From assembly GCA_947179155.2 (NCBI GenBank), contig OX359273.1:10975001-11039000 (forward strand): a stretch of 64,000 bases of DNA. Reading direction: 5' to 3'. A model generated the notes under the pieces. The model searched no databases and was not told the origin of the DNA. It saw only the letters and a list, made by a program, of their open reading frames with translations. Shown one piece after another: positions 51,724 to 63,792 of the stretch (its first letter is position 1; each line of letters starts with the position of its first letter). Origin of the DNA: Hedera helix (Eukaryota; Streptophyta; Magnoliopsida; Apiales; Araliaceae). The position numbers and the translations under genes are program-made.

Positions 51724-51734
51724 CATATAAATAG
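51724..51734 (-). promoter_or_regulatory. TATA-like element upstream of the transporter gene
   Basis: The minus strand reads CTATTTATATG about 95 bp before the ATG at 51628, a plausible distance for a TATA box with a short 5' UTR. The sequence is AT-rich, so chance occurrence is possible. Confidence 0.3.
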
Positions 51735-52170
51735 AATTTACCCTTGAACAGGGTGAATTTGTATGATTATATTCTCAAGTCACATCAAGGCTTCAAGCAA
51801 TTACTTTTGCAATTTCTTATTGGAAATTAGTCATCTAGTTGCTATATCCTTCTACTCTTTAGAAAATATGTTGTGGATCAGGTACCTCAAGTTGTATGTC
51901 TTCAATATTCTTTTTAAGCATTTGGAGGTGTTGATTTCCCAGCAATTTGAGCACTTCTACAGTCAATCACGCAAAAAAATATATGCATCACTCATAAGCA
52001 CCTTGAAAAGGAGTCGTAGACAGGACAAAGCATTAGCTCTTCTTCATGGCATTTATACTTATTGGAAAAAGAGACAAGTTCCTGTTGCTACATAAAATAT
52101 ATGAAGTGGGGGTTTGGGAAGTGGGAACAATGTGTCTTGTCTGAAAAGTATCGTGCGAATATGGAACGCC
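51735..52170. other. Upstream region of the transporter gene
   Basis: Probable promoter side of the minus-strand gene. A 110-codon + strand frame at 51763-52095 has no recognisable domain and is likely chance. Confidence 0.4.
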
Positions 52171-53064
52171 CTGTAACACGTTTTTCAAGATTCGCCGTCA
52201 CTATATTATTAAGTGCAACATTCCAAATCCGTGTACTCGTCACACAAATTTGGTGCATCACGATACATAATTTTTATAATATCTACGATTAATTTTATTG
52301 ATTTTATTAGTTTATTACAAATATTATATCACATACCTCATTCCCGGATCGCAACTTAGGCATTAAACTTTGCCTCATTCCGAATACTAACGTGTAATCT
52401 TGACAGGATTTCTCTCTCTTACTTTTTAGCTCTCAACCCTTTTCTGATCTATCTTTCCTTTCTTCCTCCAAAAAATTATGATTGCAAGAGTGAGTATCAA
52501 ATATGCTCAACAAGTATGAAATTGAAATGAAATTTTTCAAGAAATAGATATGAATCAATAACATTATTATCTTTGAATTGAAAGATTTATCAACTTTCAT
52601 TACTTAGATGGTCACAAAGGACCAAGAGTTCTTTCGAATCGTACTGTAGGTGATCAGTTTAACAGAACTTCTATGACTTGTAACATGTTGCTTCACTGTA
52701 GTGTACAATGACTTGTTAGAATAAGCTCATCAATGAATAAATATAATTTGAACAAAAGAAAAGTTTGTCAAGAAAATTCTCCACATATGAAACATTGGAA
52801 CTTCAACATCAGAGTTTTTATCATTGAATCATTATTGAGGGGTAATAAGGACCATGAACTCTTTACACCATAGTCTACAGTCATACAGATCGGGAAAAAT
52901 TTCATAACATAATCTTATACATCTTTAACACGACACCTCATGGCCTAGCTACAAACGTTAAGTTGACACTATATAAGTTCTTTACATAATGTTCCCCTAT
53001 ATCAAAGAAGTAAATCCTCAGTTTTAACATTAAGAATCTGCATCAAACATATTGGGATTGGATA
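52171..53064 (-). mobile_element. LTR fragment, minus strand
   Basis: TGTAACACGTTTTTCAAG at 52171 looks like the reverse of an LTR 3' tip (...CGTGTTACA). The motif shared by the window's LTRs lies at 52482-52515 in reverse, 340 bp further in, with a CTCTCTTAC/TCTTTCC pyrimidine-rich stretch before it. No second tip or target duplication was found; the right part to 53064 is unassigned AT-rich DNA. Confidence 0.45.
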
Positions 53065-54269
53065 TCATCTAAAAGTAGTATGCCCTCATACCAATCACAT
53101 TTGATGTGATAGCATATACTTTGTAATTATATTCGTTTAACAATAAAAGTTTTATTTTAAAACATTTTTTTAGTCATGATTAATTGGTTGAAATAATTAA
53201 ATGAATAAATCCATAGTTTTGGAGAAATACTTTTAGAATCATAATATTGATTATACTAATGAGATCTAAATTCAAGATAACTCAAAACTAAAATATTCCT
53301 AATCATGATATCACTAAAATGTGGATTAGTAAATCGGGATAGATTAGTACATACTATGCTTGCTCTTTTGAAAGGGATGATTGATCTCATAATCATTTGT
53401 GTAGAGACACTAAAGCAAGTATGTAGGTACTTATTGAATAATAAGTTTACTGAATGTGACTCGCTTAAGGAACACCTAATGGAGTTTTACTTGTCTATCA
53501 ATAGAAGTTCATAATGTGATAGTAGTACAATTGATCTTTGGACTTGAGATCATCATATTATCTTGTGTATGATAAGTTATATTTTGTCATATTTCTTAAG
53601 ACTATTCGGGTATAACAAATGATATGTTCGGGTATAATAAATTGTAAACGGAGATAGGCGAATGATCAACAAATGATCTACTACTTTCAGTAAAGGGAGA
53701 GAATGTTCTATGCAATTCAATAAATGACAACTCAGAAATCCTTGATCAAGGTGGAACGAAAATTAGAAAGAAGTTTCTAATTTACATTAGAGTTATGCAT
53801 TTAAGAATTGAAATGCATATGATCAAATAAAATAATACTTGATAGTAATTTCATATCTTATATTTGATTGGAACATTGTGTGGTAGAATGATTGAATTGT
53901 ACTGTAACTATTTATAGAATAGGTTCTTTGTGATCAAATGTTAAAATTTATATTATACAAAAAGTCATGAATTGCAAAGGGGGTTTACCCTTATTGTGAA
54001 AAAAATATATTTATTTATTTTGAGTTAAAGAAGTTTAATTTGTAATAAATAATATTAAACTAGTTCTAATTTATTTGTTCTACAACTGGAATAATATTAA
54101 ACCTAAATGGTCACACCGCAAAAGTGAAACATTTATTTTTGAAGTTGAAAGCATAATGGTATTATTAAATTAAGTTTACTTAATTTATAATATGGTGATG
54201 GAATAAATTAAATCGCTTAATATTTATAATTAAGTATTTTAAAAATAGTAATTATAAATTAATAAGAGG

Positions 54270-54323
<54 letters not shown>

Positions 54324-54324
54324 T
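54270..54324. repeat. (ATT)n microsatellite
   Basis: About 18 units at the position of the (TAA)n tract of the inverted copia LTRs, reverse-complemented. Confidence 0.95.
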
Positions 54325-54440
54325 AATTCTTAAATGATTTAGGAATTGTAATTATTATAATAAATTAATTTAGCTTTTAATTCGATTAGGAGTTAAATTA
54401 AAATCCTACTCTTAAATAGTTTAGGAGAGTTGAGCAAGTC

Positions 54441-54448
54441 TATAAATA
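54441..54448 (+). promoter_or_regulatory. Copia LTR TATA box (TATAAATA)
   Basis: CAAGTCTATAAATAAGAGG matches the place of TCTGTAAATAAGAGAAG in the minus-strand 5' LTR (44640-44665). Transcription would start about 25-30 bp later, at the poly-G run. Confidence 0.65.
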
Positions 54449-54469
54449 AGAGGGGTTTTAATGTAGATT

Positions 54470-54489
54470 GGGGGGGGGGGGGGGGGGGG
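54470..54489 (+). repeat. Poly-G run of 20 near the copia transcription start
   Basis: Twenty G in a row, 22 bp after the TATA box, in the predicted start-site region. The other copia LTRs have no G run there. Confidence 0.85.
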
Positions 54490-54920
54490 TTACACACTCA
54501 CTTTGTTGGAGTATTAGAGAATACTTCAAATTTTCTCTACAATCTAAAGAACTAGAAGAGAGAGAAAAGTAGGGCTAACCACCCAAGGTTTGGAGAAACC
54601 TAAATATACTCCTTTAGTCTATATTATCTCTTAGTGGATCACCTCTAGAGGCACATTTGGGTAGTTAACTTTGATCCAAAAATTCTAATCGATTGATTTG
54701 AAGAAGAACGTGAAGGATTAAGGGAGTTGAACTCGTAGCTGTTCAAAAGTTGAATCTACAAAGGTATAATCTCTTATTATTTCTCAATTAATTAATAAGT
54801 ATCACATAAGAAAAATCTTGAAATTTGGTTTGTAGAAATATTTTAAATATGATTTATGCCTACTTCCGTTATGTTACATCAATTTGATTGTATGTATGTA
54901 TAGTTTTTGCAAACCAATAG

Positions 54921-54933
54921 TGGTATCAGAGTC
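54921..54933 (+). other. Copia primer-binding site (initiator tRNA-Met)
   Basis: TGGTATCAGAGTC lies one base after the LTR, near-perfect to the 3' end complement of initiator tRNA-Met. Confidence 0.85.
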
Positions 54934-55153
54934 AAACTTATGCGAATTATTAATTGTTTTGATTCCGTATATGCATGAGTATGTGTCTAGAATAATTTAT
55001 TGGGCATAAGTTATTGTATAAAATCATGGGTTTTGAAAATAAGAAGTAAAAATCTTGTTTTGGAACAAAAATCTGTAAATTTGAGAAAAAACTAGAAATC
55101 GCAAAAAAGAAAATCTACTAGATTGGTGCGCGTCACTACAGTGAAGGTTACGA

Positions 55154-55171
55154 CCCCCCCCCCCCCCCCCC
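55154..55171. repeat. Poly-C run of 18
   Basis: Uninterrupted C run inside the leader GC island; length may be inexact. Confidence 0.85.
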
Positions 55172-55369
55172 ACCATCGAAGTGCCCTGCGTTGGAACAAT
55201 TATTAAACTGGCACACCCCACGTCGGTCCGACAGATTTTTGTGATTTTCTGATTATCGTGCAGTTTTAAAATTAAAATAAAAGGTTTGTTTTGGATTATT
55301 TAAAAACATAAATAAAGAGTTTATATGGACTTGAAATTGGATTTCATGCAACTTAAATTTTCCATAAAA

Positions 55370-55371
<2 letters not shown>

Positions 55372-55442
<71 letters not shown>
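55372..55442. repeat. (TA)n microsatellite
   Basis: About 35 TA units in the copia leader. Confidence 0.95.
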
Positions 55443-55444
<2 letters not shown>

Positions 55445-56002
55445 GGTTTTAATTCATGAGATGATGATGCATATGATGATATGTATGATATAAATTATGC
55501 ATTGATACGTATGATGATATATATAATAATACAAGGGATTAATTATGGACTATTGATCAATATGTGATTGGATTTATTTTAGTTGGATGCATGAATGAGT
55601 TTTAAATAAATGGGGTCTACATACCTCGCCTATCGAATTTCTCTTATGTAACTTCTATCTCCCTCCGATGTACTTTCCCTTGACTACTGATCAATATTTT
55701 CTATGAAAATAGATTATAATTTGATTATATAGTATTATTTGAAGAATTGGGGCGAAAGAGCAAGGAACGCTTGAAGACCCATTTGTATTGGAGCTCGTGT
55801 TATAAATGTAATAGTTATATTCGTATTTGTTATTTCACCCTAGGTTTGATCTTTTGGTTTATTTGGTGACTTAAATGAACCAAACTAGAATAAAGTTCAT
55901 AATCAATCCAAGTAGAATATAGTAGTATTCTATGTGTATGATTATTATGTATATATTATATATTATCAAATATGCTTTGCATCTAAATAATATGATGTGT
56001 AT

Positions 56003-56050
56003 TATATATATATGTGTGTGTGTGTGCGCGCGCGCGCGCGTGCGTGTGCA
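56003..56050. repeat. Compound (TA)n(TG)n(CG)n purine-pyrimidine tract
   Basis: TATATA passes into TGTGTG and then CGCGCG and back to TGCGTGTGCA: nearly perfect pyrimidine-purine alternation over almost 50 bp, the sequence type that most readily forms left-handed Z-DNA. Confidence 0.85.
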
Positions 56051-56109
56051 GTAAACAAGGTGAGACAATTAATAAAAAATAACTTAAAGAATTAATATTA
56101 AGTTATAAC

Positions 56110-56429
56110 TGTGATGACCCGAATTTTCAGGATTATTTTAATAATAATAAATAAGAATTTAATTGACAAAATTATCAAGATTGTTTAAATTATTTATGAT
56201 TTTATGTGATTGAAATTGTGTGATGGGATTTAATTGGTAAATTAAATCTTTACAGATATAGTGATAAATTGTGTTGAAGTAACATAATTGAAAAGTAAAT
56301 AATTGTTTAAAAATAATTTATGAAGAATAAGAGAAATTTCATGTAATGGTACAATAAAATTGTACAATTAAATGGTTGTGGAGGTACATAATTTATGATT
56401 TAAATGGTGCTATATGGTAGTATATGAGT

Positions 56430-56509
<80 letters not shown>

Positions 56510-59500
56510 TGTTTAATTGTTATAATTATAAAGTTTATTGATTATGAGGATAAAAGGAGTAATAATTAAATTAATTCAAAAATTTAAATGAAAAGTTGAT
56601 GATGGAGTTAGTAAAATTGTAATTATTGATTTTAGATTTAATCAATAATTATGGAGGAAGTTTAGAAATTAATTAAGAAGAAAAGTAATTTATATAAATT
56701 ATATAATTTATTATTATATAATTTATATAAGGAAATTAAAGTAAAGTATGAAGAAAATAATAATTATATAAATTATATAAGAATAATTATATAAATTATA
56801 TAAGAATAATTATATAATTTTTAAAAGGATTAAATTGAATAAGGATGGAAGAATTTTCTTATAAATTATACTTTGGGTAAAATAAAAATTATATAAGGAG
56901 AAAGTAATTGTATAAATTATATAATAATATATTATATAATTTATATAAGGAAAGTTAATGTAAATAGTAAGGAAATAATAATTATATAAATTATATAAAA
57001 ATGATTATATAATTTATATAAGAAGAATATATTAATTAAAAAAAGAAATATAATTGTACAAATTGTACGATATTTTATTATATGGTGTATATTTAAATTG
57101 TGTCAAATAGTAAAGAAAGGGAAAATAAATGAGGAGAATGAATGTTTTAAATTTATTAAAATTATGTTTATTGTATAATGAATTTATTATGATTTTTATG
57201 GGGAATAATATTTCAGAAACGTAAACATGTTAATGAAACATGTTGTTCATGTAACGAAGTGAAAAAGTATGAAAAATAATTTTTATAAGTTATATGAATT
57301 ATTTTTTGAATTTTGGAGGTATAAATTACCTCATATAATTACATGCATGCCATTATGCATGTACAAAAAATTGTCAAGTAAAGTACCTGAGAAATGTATA
57401 AATATTATTTATAAATCGTTTTATGAACATTGGTGAATTAAAATAAATATTTTATATACATTATATAAAATATTTATTTCACAAAATAATTACGTAATGT
57501 ATTAAATTATGTACTTATGCATGAATTTTTACTATCCAAATTGGTTAAGTCGGTTGGACAAGTCGGTGAACTTGATAATTTTTCCGATGTAGTTAATTCG
57601 TTTTTGGTTATTAAAAGAAAAAGAAACAAGGAAGCAACAAAACAAACATTTTCTCTTCATTTTATCTCCTCCACCCGAAGCCACCAACCTAGCTATGAAA
57701 GAATTTCTATACTATATTTGGTGCATAAAGGGAGGTTCTCAAGCTTGAATAAAGGATGTTCAACCTTAAAAAGGTATAAAACATATTTATTGATTTATTT
57801 TATTAAGTGATAATGTTAATTTATTCTTGTGAAAAATTATTGAATAATTAGAATAATTAGTAAATACTTAAGATGATTGTTTTTTTTATCATTTTTGGAG
57901 GTATATATGTGGATTATATGATGTTTAGAGTAATTATTGTGGGAAAAATTGGATCAAAAACATGAAATTACAGAATTTATAGGGAGCAGTCACGAGCAGG
58001 GGCAATCCTGTACATTTTGGTGCAGAATTTGCATAAATTTTCTTCTAAAAAGTTGTAGAGAATTAAATTTTGTGTGCCATGGACTTAAAATTCGTAATTT
58101 TCTGATAAACGAGCTAATTTACATGAATTTTGGAAGATTTAGCGTAGTGAAACGTGGTCTGTCCAAATCCTGTACATTTCGGTGCAGAATTTGGAAAAAT
58201 TTTCTTCTAAAAAGTTGTAGAGAATTAAATTTCGTGTGAAATGGACTTAAGATTCGTAATTTTTGGATAAACGTGCTAATTACTGTGAATTTCAGAAGTT
58301 TCATTGCATTAAAAATTAAAATTTAATTATTAAAAATATTTTGTTCTGGACAGAAATATTTTAATATTATGTCTGATTTTTCTAAAAAGTTTGGAGAATT
58401 ATTGTAGAGCACGGGTATTTATTGTATTTTATGACTATTTAAAATTAACGTATAAATAAGTGGAAATTCATGAAAAATTCTACGATTGTTGAAAAATTAC
58501 GAAACTTGGTGAATTTTTTTATAATAATATAAGATAAATATTGATGGTGTTTGGGGGATACAATAGTATGTTGAGTGATTATTTATATTTTAAAGACTAT
58601 TAAATAATAGTTTTTATATATAAAAATAAGTACAGAAATTTGTCGGATAATCCAGAAATTATGAAAAAATGATTGAAAATCTAGAATAATATTCTAGAGA
58701 CTTTAGAAGGTATAGTAGACTCATGAGATGTCGGAATATTATAGGTCGCATATTGACTGGCTAATAAATAAGCATAACAGTTTTTACGCAAGGGTCGAGA
58801 ATTAGGGTATGATATTGGTAATTAGTGTTTAGATATCACTGAAATGTAAATTATGAATTTTGAATTAAGGTTTTAGATCCGAACAAGCTGGAGTGACTTA
58901 TCTTAGTAATTATAAGTTAAGCCGGGACATTGTGATACTCGAGGCAAGTTCTTCAGTACTTGATTTTAATTGTCATATGATGTTATATGCTTACTGTGTT
59001 CAAATGCATATAAAAATTATGTGTTATGTGATTTGTGGTTAATGTGACGAGATGTGCCTTCGGTGCAATTATGTGACTATATGTGAAGTAGTTCAATGTT
59101 TTCTTTAGGAACTTGTTAATCTAAAATAGATATGATGCACGTGAGATATATTGCTTTAAGTAGAAACACAACACATGATGTATGACACACACAGAGTATG
59201 TTATGTTATGTGTTATGTGCACACTGTTGAACTTGTTGAGCCCTAGCACTCATTCTTGCATAATATAAACTTTTACAGGTAAAGAAACAAATTTCAGGAA
59301 TATCGGATTATGTTAGAGATGGATTAACCTAGAAGGTTGTGAACGTAATTGTTATATTTCCAATAGCATAATTCAATATGGGTAAATTTGCGAAGTTTAC
59401 ATTAATGTTTTGTATGTACATATAAATTGGATCCAGATAGGGCGAATAGAGTTAAATTGTGAACTGTAATTGTTCAAGATAGTTGTTACGAGAAAGAGCA

Positions 59501-59813
59501 TTATATATCTAATTATGAATTATGAAACAAATAATATTTAGAAACAATATTAAATTTTGAATGTTGAGCTTTACGATACTTGTAACAAAAAGAAAATGTA
59601 AAGGTTGCGATCCAGGGACTAGGATCGAAGTGTTAAGTTTTAAATGCCAAAACGTTTTAATTCAATTATTGTTGATGATGTAAAATCAATTAATTGATTA
59701 AATAAGGTAATTTAAGATTTATTAACGAACCGGAATTTGGATATAAGGAAGATAATGTCTAACAAATATGAAATTTAAGGTAATAAGATTGGTCAAATTT
59801 CGGGGTCGTTATA
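56110..59813 (+). repeat. 3.7-kb 5' LTR
   Basis: Includes (TA)n at 56432-56506, a palindromic region with repeated AATTATATAAATTATATAAG-type units (56690-57035), a 162-bp-spaced duplication (58002-58138 and 58164-58305) and the shared LTR motif at 59230-59259. Frames at 57517-57810 and 57937-58239 are not conserved proteins. Confidence 0.85.
58002..58305 (+). repeat. Tandem duplication in the LTR (unit about 162 bp)
   Basis: Both copies carry AATCCTGTACATTT(T/C)GGTG, then AAAAAGTTGTAGAGAATT, then GGACTTAA and TCGTAATTTT. The island before the first copy (GAGCAGTCACGAGCAGGGG) is less AT-rich. Confidence 0.85.
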
Positions 59814-59815
59814 GA

Positions 59816-59829
59816 TGGTATCAGAGCCA
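59816..59829 (+). other. Primer-binding site (initiator tRNA-Met)
   Basis: TGGTATCAGAGCCA, two bases after the LTR tip; matches the standard plant initiator tRNA-Met PBS. Confidence 0.88.
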
Positions 59830-60580
59830 AAGTTTTTGCGATCGTTACATATAATATCATAGCTGGAGAATTATAAACTTTGGGTAAACGATACCTTAGG
59901 CTATAACCTTAGTAAGAAAGTGTAAGGTTAGTTGCAAACCCAAGCGTATAGTAAGCTCGTAACTCATGATTGTATGGTGAAGCCCCTTAGCGAATGGGCG
60001 ACTATGACCTGACTAGGATAAGCTCCTCAAGCCATATGATTATGGTAAGTTTCTGAGCCCAAATACGTGATAAGTTTGATGAACATGGGGGCATTAGAGT
60101 AGAGAGCCATAAGTTGAGAGATATAGTTCTCAAATATTGACTAAGGTTAAGGAAATATGAAAGATATAAGATTTTAAGGAAAAGATATGATGTTAAGAAA
60201 GATTTGAATGAAGGTAACGAATTAAGATAATTCATAAGTTCAATTAAGAATATATCTGAAAGAATATTTAAAATGATTCAAAGATGGATCTCAAAGAAAA
60301 TCAGGGGACACCTGATTTAAGCAATAAAGATGACAAGGTAATCTAAAAAGCATAAAAAGATATCATAATAACATGATCAGGAACAGTAAGAGGATCGTAC
60401 TACGATACTATCACGAGATAAGGAAATCGAACAATGAATATAGTGTAAAATAAGATCACGATATGATCCAATGAGACTATGAAATAACAAAGAGATACGT
60501 TAATGATCCAAAAGGTATAGCTTGATGTTATAAAGAGAAATGATACCATGAAATAGTACGAGATGAACTCAAAGAATGAT
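59830..60580 (+). other. Residual internal region of the gypsy-type element
   Basis: About 750 bp of purine-rich, noncoding leader-like sequence. The right border with the 3' LTR fragment is at a GAAACAAATTT shared by both partners, which suggests a microhomology-mediated deletion. Confidence 0.65.
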
Positions 60581-61110
60581 GAAACAAATTTCAGGAATAT
60601 CGGATTATGTTATAGATGGATTAACCTAGAAGGTTGTGAACGTAATTGTTATATTTCCAATAGCATAATTCAATATGGGTAAATTTTTGAAGTTTACATT
60701 GATGTTTTGTATGTACATATAAATTGGATCCAGATAAGACGAATAGAGTTAAATTGTAAACTGTAATTGTTCAAGATAGTTGTTACGATAGAGAGCATTA
60801 TATATCTAATTATGAATTATGAAACAAATAATAGTTAGAAATAATATTAAATTTTGAATGTTGAGCTTTACGATACTTGTAATAGAAAGATAAAGTAAAG
60901 GTTGCGTTCCAAGGACTAGGATTGAAGTGTTAAGTTTTAAATGCCAAAACGTTTTAATTCAATTATTATTGATGATGTAAAATTAATTAATTGATTAAAT
61001 AAGGTAATTTAAGATTTATTAATGAACTGAAATTTGGACGTAAGGAAGATAATGTATAACAAATATGAAATTTAAGGTAATAAGATTGGTCAAATTTCGG
61101 GGTCGTTACA
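60581..61110 (+). repeat. 3' LTR fragment (last 530 bp)
   Basis: Matches 59284-59813 with a few percent differences, mostly transitions. It keeps the proper CA tip, which the 5' LTR copy has lost. Confidence 0.9.
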
Positions 61111-61115
61111 ATAAC

Positions 61116-61685
61116 GTTCAAAGACATTAGGAATGTCGAACGTTATCTTATAGCATGATAAAACAATAGAGCATTAAATACTCAATATGTGTTTGTTGTG
61201 TATATATAAGACTTGTATTAATTATTTGAGATGTTGTTTTATTACATAGTGAACGTTTATAAGGAATTGAATAATACCATTTTATTGTGCACACACAAGG
61301 ACTGTATTTTTCTCTTCACTTATATGGAATATTAGGTCGGACTTAACTTAGATAATTTTGATTCAAATGTGCACACACTTGATCATAATAATCTAAGAGG
61401 CAAAATTAAAAGGAGTTACATGGTGATGTAATTAACAAGGAGTTGTCTACCTATTGAATAAACTATAGTTTATTGTGCACACACAATACTATACTTATGT
61501 CGATATGATCCTTATCTCACTAGCGAATCTTTAACTAGATTTGTCGAACTATACTAGGAGGGTAATATAGTTTGATGAAAATAGTAGGAGATAACATTTT
61601 AAATAAAGACATAAATTATCTTGGTGATTAATAAAATGAATACATGTTAATGTTGTTATTAAAATTCACTTAAATTTTTTTGTTA
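61116..61685 (+). other. Copia leader, second part
   Basis: Homologous in reverse to 42620-43190, with TTGTGCACACACAA and AAACTATAGTTTATT elements. It has a single copy of the unit that is duplicated in the minus-strand copia. Confidence 0.75.
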
Positions 61686-62475
61686 TATCTAATTCACTAA
61701 CATTGCATAACATATTAGATGCTAATAAATTAATTGAATTGAATTGTTCGGATTGGTTAAAGAAATTTGAGAATAATTCTTAATATTGAAAAGCTAGAAA
61801 ATATGCCTCTGAGAAAGAGATTGCTACTTTTAAGAAGTAACAAGATGATGCACATGTGACTTATTGCATCATGCTAGCATCCATAAGTACTGAGTTATAG
61901 CGTCAACACGAGAAAATGGAAGCGCTTACTATATTGTTTCACCTTCATGAGTTGTATGGTGAGCAAAGTAGGTCGGTTAGATATAAAATATCTAAGCAGC
62001 TCTTTCGATCTAAAATAATCGACAACATTATAATATAAACTCATGTTCTGAAAATAATCAATTGGATTGATCAATTGGGACAGTTGGGTTTTGTCATGGA
62101 TGGAAAGTTGAGTCAAGATTTGATCATGTAGTCATTCACTGACTCCCTTTCATAATTTGTTGTGAACTCCAACATAAATAAGGTAGATGTCAACTTTTTT
62201 GATTTGCTTAACATATTGAAAACATTTGAGAGTCACTTTCCTTCTAAGAAAGACCAAGTATTTTTAGTAGATGAATCTTCCAAGTAGAGGGAGAGGGTCA
62301 AAGGTGTTTCTGAAGAGTCAGAAAAAAGGTAAAAGGTAAAAGAAAGGCACTAAACAAATGACATAAATAAAAGTGATACTAAGGGCAAATGAGTTTGCTT
62401 TCATTGCGATAAGCCGAGAAACTGTAAGAGAAACTGCAAGGAGTATGCTACAGTAGCGAAGCAGTAGAAGCTTCA
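61686..62475 (+). pseudogene. Copia gag, + strand copy
   Basis: In broken frames: CIMLASISTEL near 61870, HELYGEQSRSVRYKISKQLF near 61945, and WIDQLGQLGFVMDGKLSQDL near 62065, all parallel to the gag at 42015-42410. A zinc-knuckle remnant CFHCDKPRNCKRNC is at about 62396-62440, with the histidine lost. Several stops. Confidence 0.85.
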
Positions 62476-63792
62476 ACTATAGTTATAGATTTGTTCATAA
62501 TGAAATAGAACTTTCTATAAGTCAAAGTGCTACTCGAGTATTAGATATTGGCTGATGGTCTCACGTATGCAAGTCGATGCAGAGATTAAGCAGAAGTAGA
62601 AGGCTAAATAAAGGACAAGTAATTCTGCGTATGGGGAATGGAGCAAATGTTGCTGCATTAACCATAATAACTTAAAGTTTAACATTGCATACGAGCAAGT
62701 CTATTAAGTTAGTAAGTTGTTACTATGTTCCAGTTCTTAGAAATATTATTTATTTTCCATGTGTTGACAAGGAAGGTTTTGACATTATAATAAAGAACAA
62801 TCGTTGTTCTATTTATAATGATAATATTTTATTTAGAACTGGTTGATTACTTAATGGATTTTGTATACTTGACTTACTTAAAATTAAATTTTAAATTAAA
62901 TAAAACTAATGGAAAAGAGATGATGTGAATTATATCTTCAAATTCCACTGTAGACTTGGTCATATTAATGAAACAAGACTAAACAAGTTGTATAAAAATG
63001 GGTTTAAGAACCATTTGATTATGAATAATATACAACTTGTGAATCTTGTCTCATGGGTAATATGACTAAATCTTCATTTAGTGGACATGGAGAGAGATTT
63101 TAGGGTTGTTAGAGTTGGTACACACATATGTGTGTAGGACCTATGACAACATATGTAAGAGGAGCCTATTCATTCATTATTTACACTAATATGATCATTC
63201 TAGATTTGAATATGCGTATTTAGTGAAATACAAATATAAATTGCTTTAAAAAATCAAAGAATTTAGAAGTAAAGTATAGAAATAAACTGCCAAAAGGATT
63301 AAAGCTTTTTAGTTAGATCGAGAAGGGAATATTTAAACAGTGAGTTTCTAGTTCATCTAAGAGAATTAGTATTTGCTCACAATGGACATGGTGATGATAT
63401 ATCCATGATGAGTTTTATGGATCTTTTAGTATCCTTCTAGGGTTATGCCCTAGAAACGACAGCAAACCTACTAAATAAGGTACCTTCAAAATCTATCCCT
63501 AAGACTCCATATGAGTTATGGATAGGAAAACAATCAAGTCTTAAGTATTTTAATATTTGGGGTTGTCTAGCTTATGTTAAAAGGTTTGAAAAGGATAAGC
63601 TTGAAACAAGATTTAACAAGTGTAAACTTGTGGGATATCCTAAAGAAAGTTTAGAATATTACTTCTATAATCCTATTGATCCAGAGGTGTTTGTCAAAAT
63701 ACACTACCTTCTTAGAAAAAGGAATTTATCCTTGAAGGGGTTAGTGGGAATAAGATAGTTCTTGAAGAAGTTTAAGAATCACAAAACACTAT
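62476..63792 (+). pseudogene. Copia protease to integrase remnants, + strand copy
   Basis: The pre-integrase box HCRLGHINETRLNKLYKNG is near 62945, CESCLMGNMTKSSFSGHG near 63043, and the integrase C-terminal box TPYELWIGKQSSLKYFNIWG near 63505, followed by CLAYVKRFEKDKLETRFNK. The protease box and integrase core are badly scrambled. The sequence ends in the acidic linker (FILEGVSG near 63727) at the insertion at 63793. Confidence 0.8.

Larger units (their letters stand above)
53070..54919 (+). repeat. Copia 5' LTR, + strand copy
   Basis: Homologous, in reverse, to 36286-38445 and 44231-46075 across its length. Tips are decayed (TG to TA at 53070, CA to TA at 54919). TATA box at 54441, (ATT)n at 54270-54324. 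Confidence 0.85.
54934..56109 (+). other. Copia leader, first part
   Basis: Noncoding, homologous in reverse to 43200-44216. Holds a GC island at 55125-55210 that includes an 18-C run (55154-55171), a (TA)n tract at 55372-55442 and an alternating TA/TG/CG tract at 56003-56050. Confidence 0.7.
56110..61110 (+). mobile_element. Large-LTR gypsy-type element, internally deleted
   Basis: The flanks are perfect ATAAC repeats (56105-56109 and 61111-61115). The 5' LTR (56110-59813) begins TGTGATGACCC and ends CGGGGTCGTTATA. PBS TGGTATCAGAGCCA is at 59816. The 3' LTR is only its last 530 bp (60581-61110), ending GTCGTTACA. The internal part left is 767 bp without coding. One deletion therefore removed gag-pol and the first 3.2 kb of the 3' LTR. 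Its host is the copia leader. Confidence 0.88.
53070..63792 (+). mobile_element. Ty1/copia retrotransposon, + strand, decayed and interrupted
   Basis: Same family as 36286-46075 but inverted. The 5' LTR is 53070-54919, followed by PBS, leader (54934-56109 and 61116-61690), gag and integrase. It is cut at 56110 by a gypsy element (target duplication ATAAC) and at 63793, in the integrase-RT linker, by another LTR. The 3' half would lie beyond that LTR outside the window. Its coding region has many more frame breaks than the minus-strand copy, so it is probably older. Confidence 0.85.

Noticed and set aside
51763..52292. Two + strand frames of 110 and 76 codons upstream of the transporter gene
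   Set aside because: No domain, no plausible promoter, AT-rich composition and overlap with the promoter side of the gene; likely chance.
57517..58239. Frames of 97 and 100 codons on the + strand
   Set aside because: They are inside the 3.7-kb LTR, and the second spans a tandem duplication; not conserved proteins.
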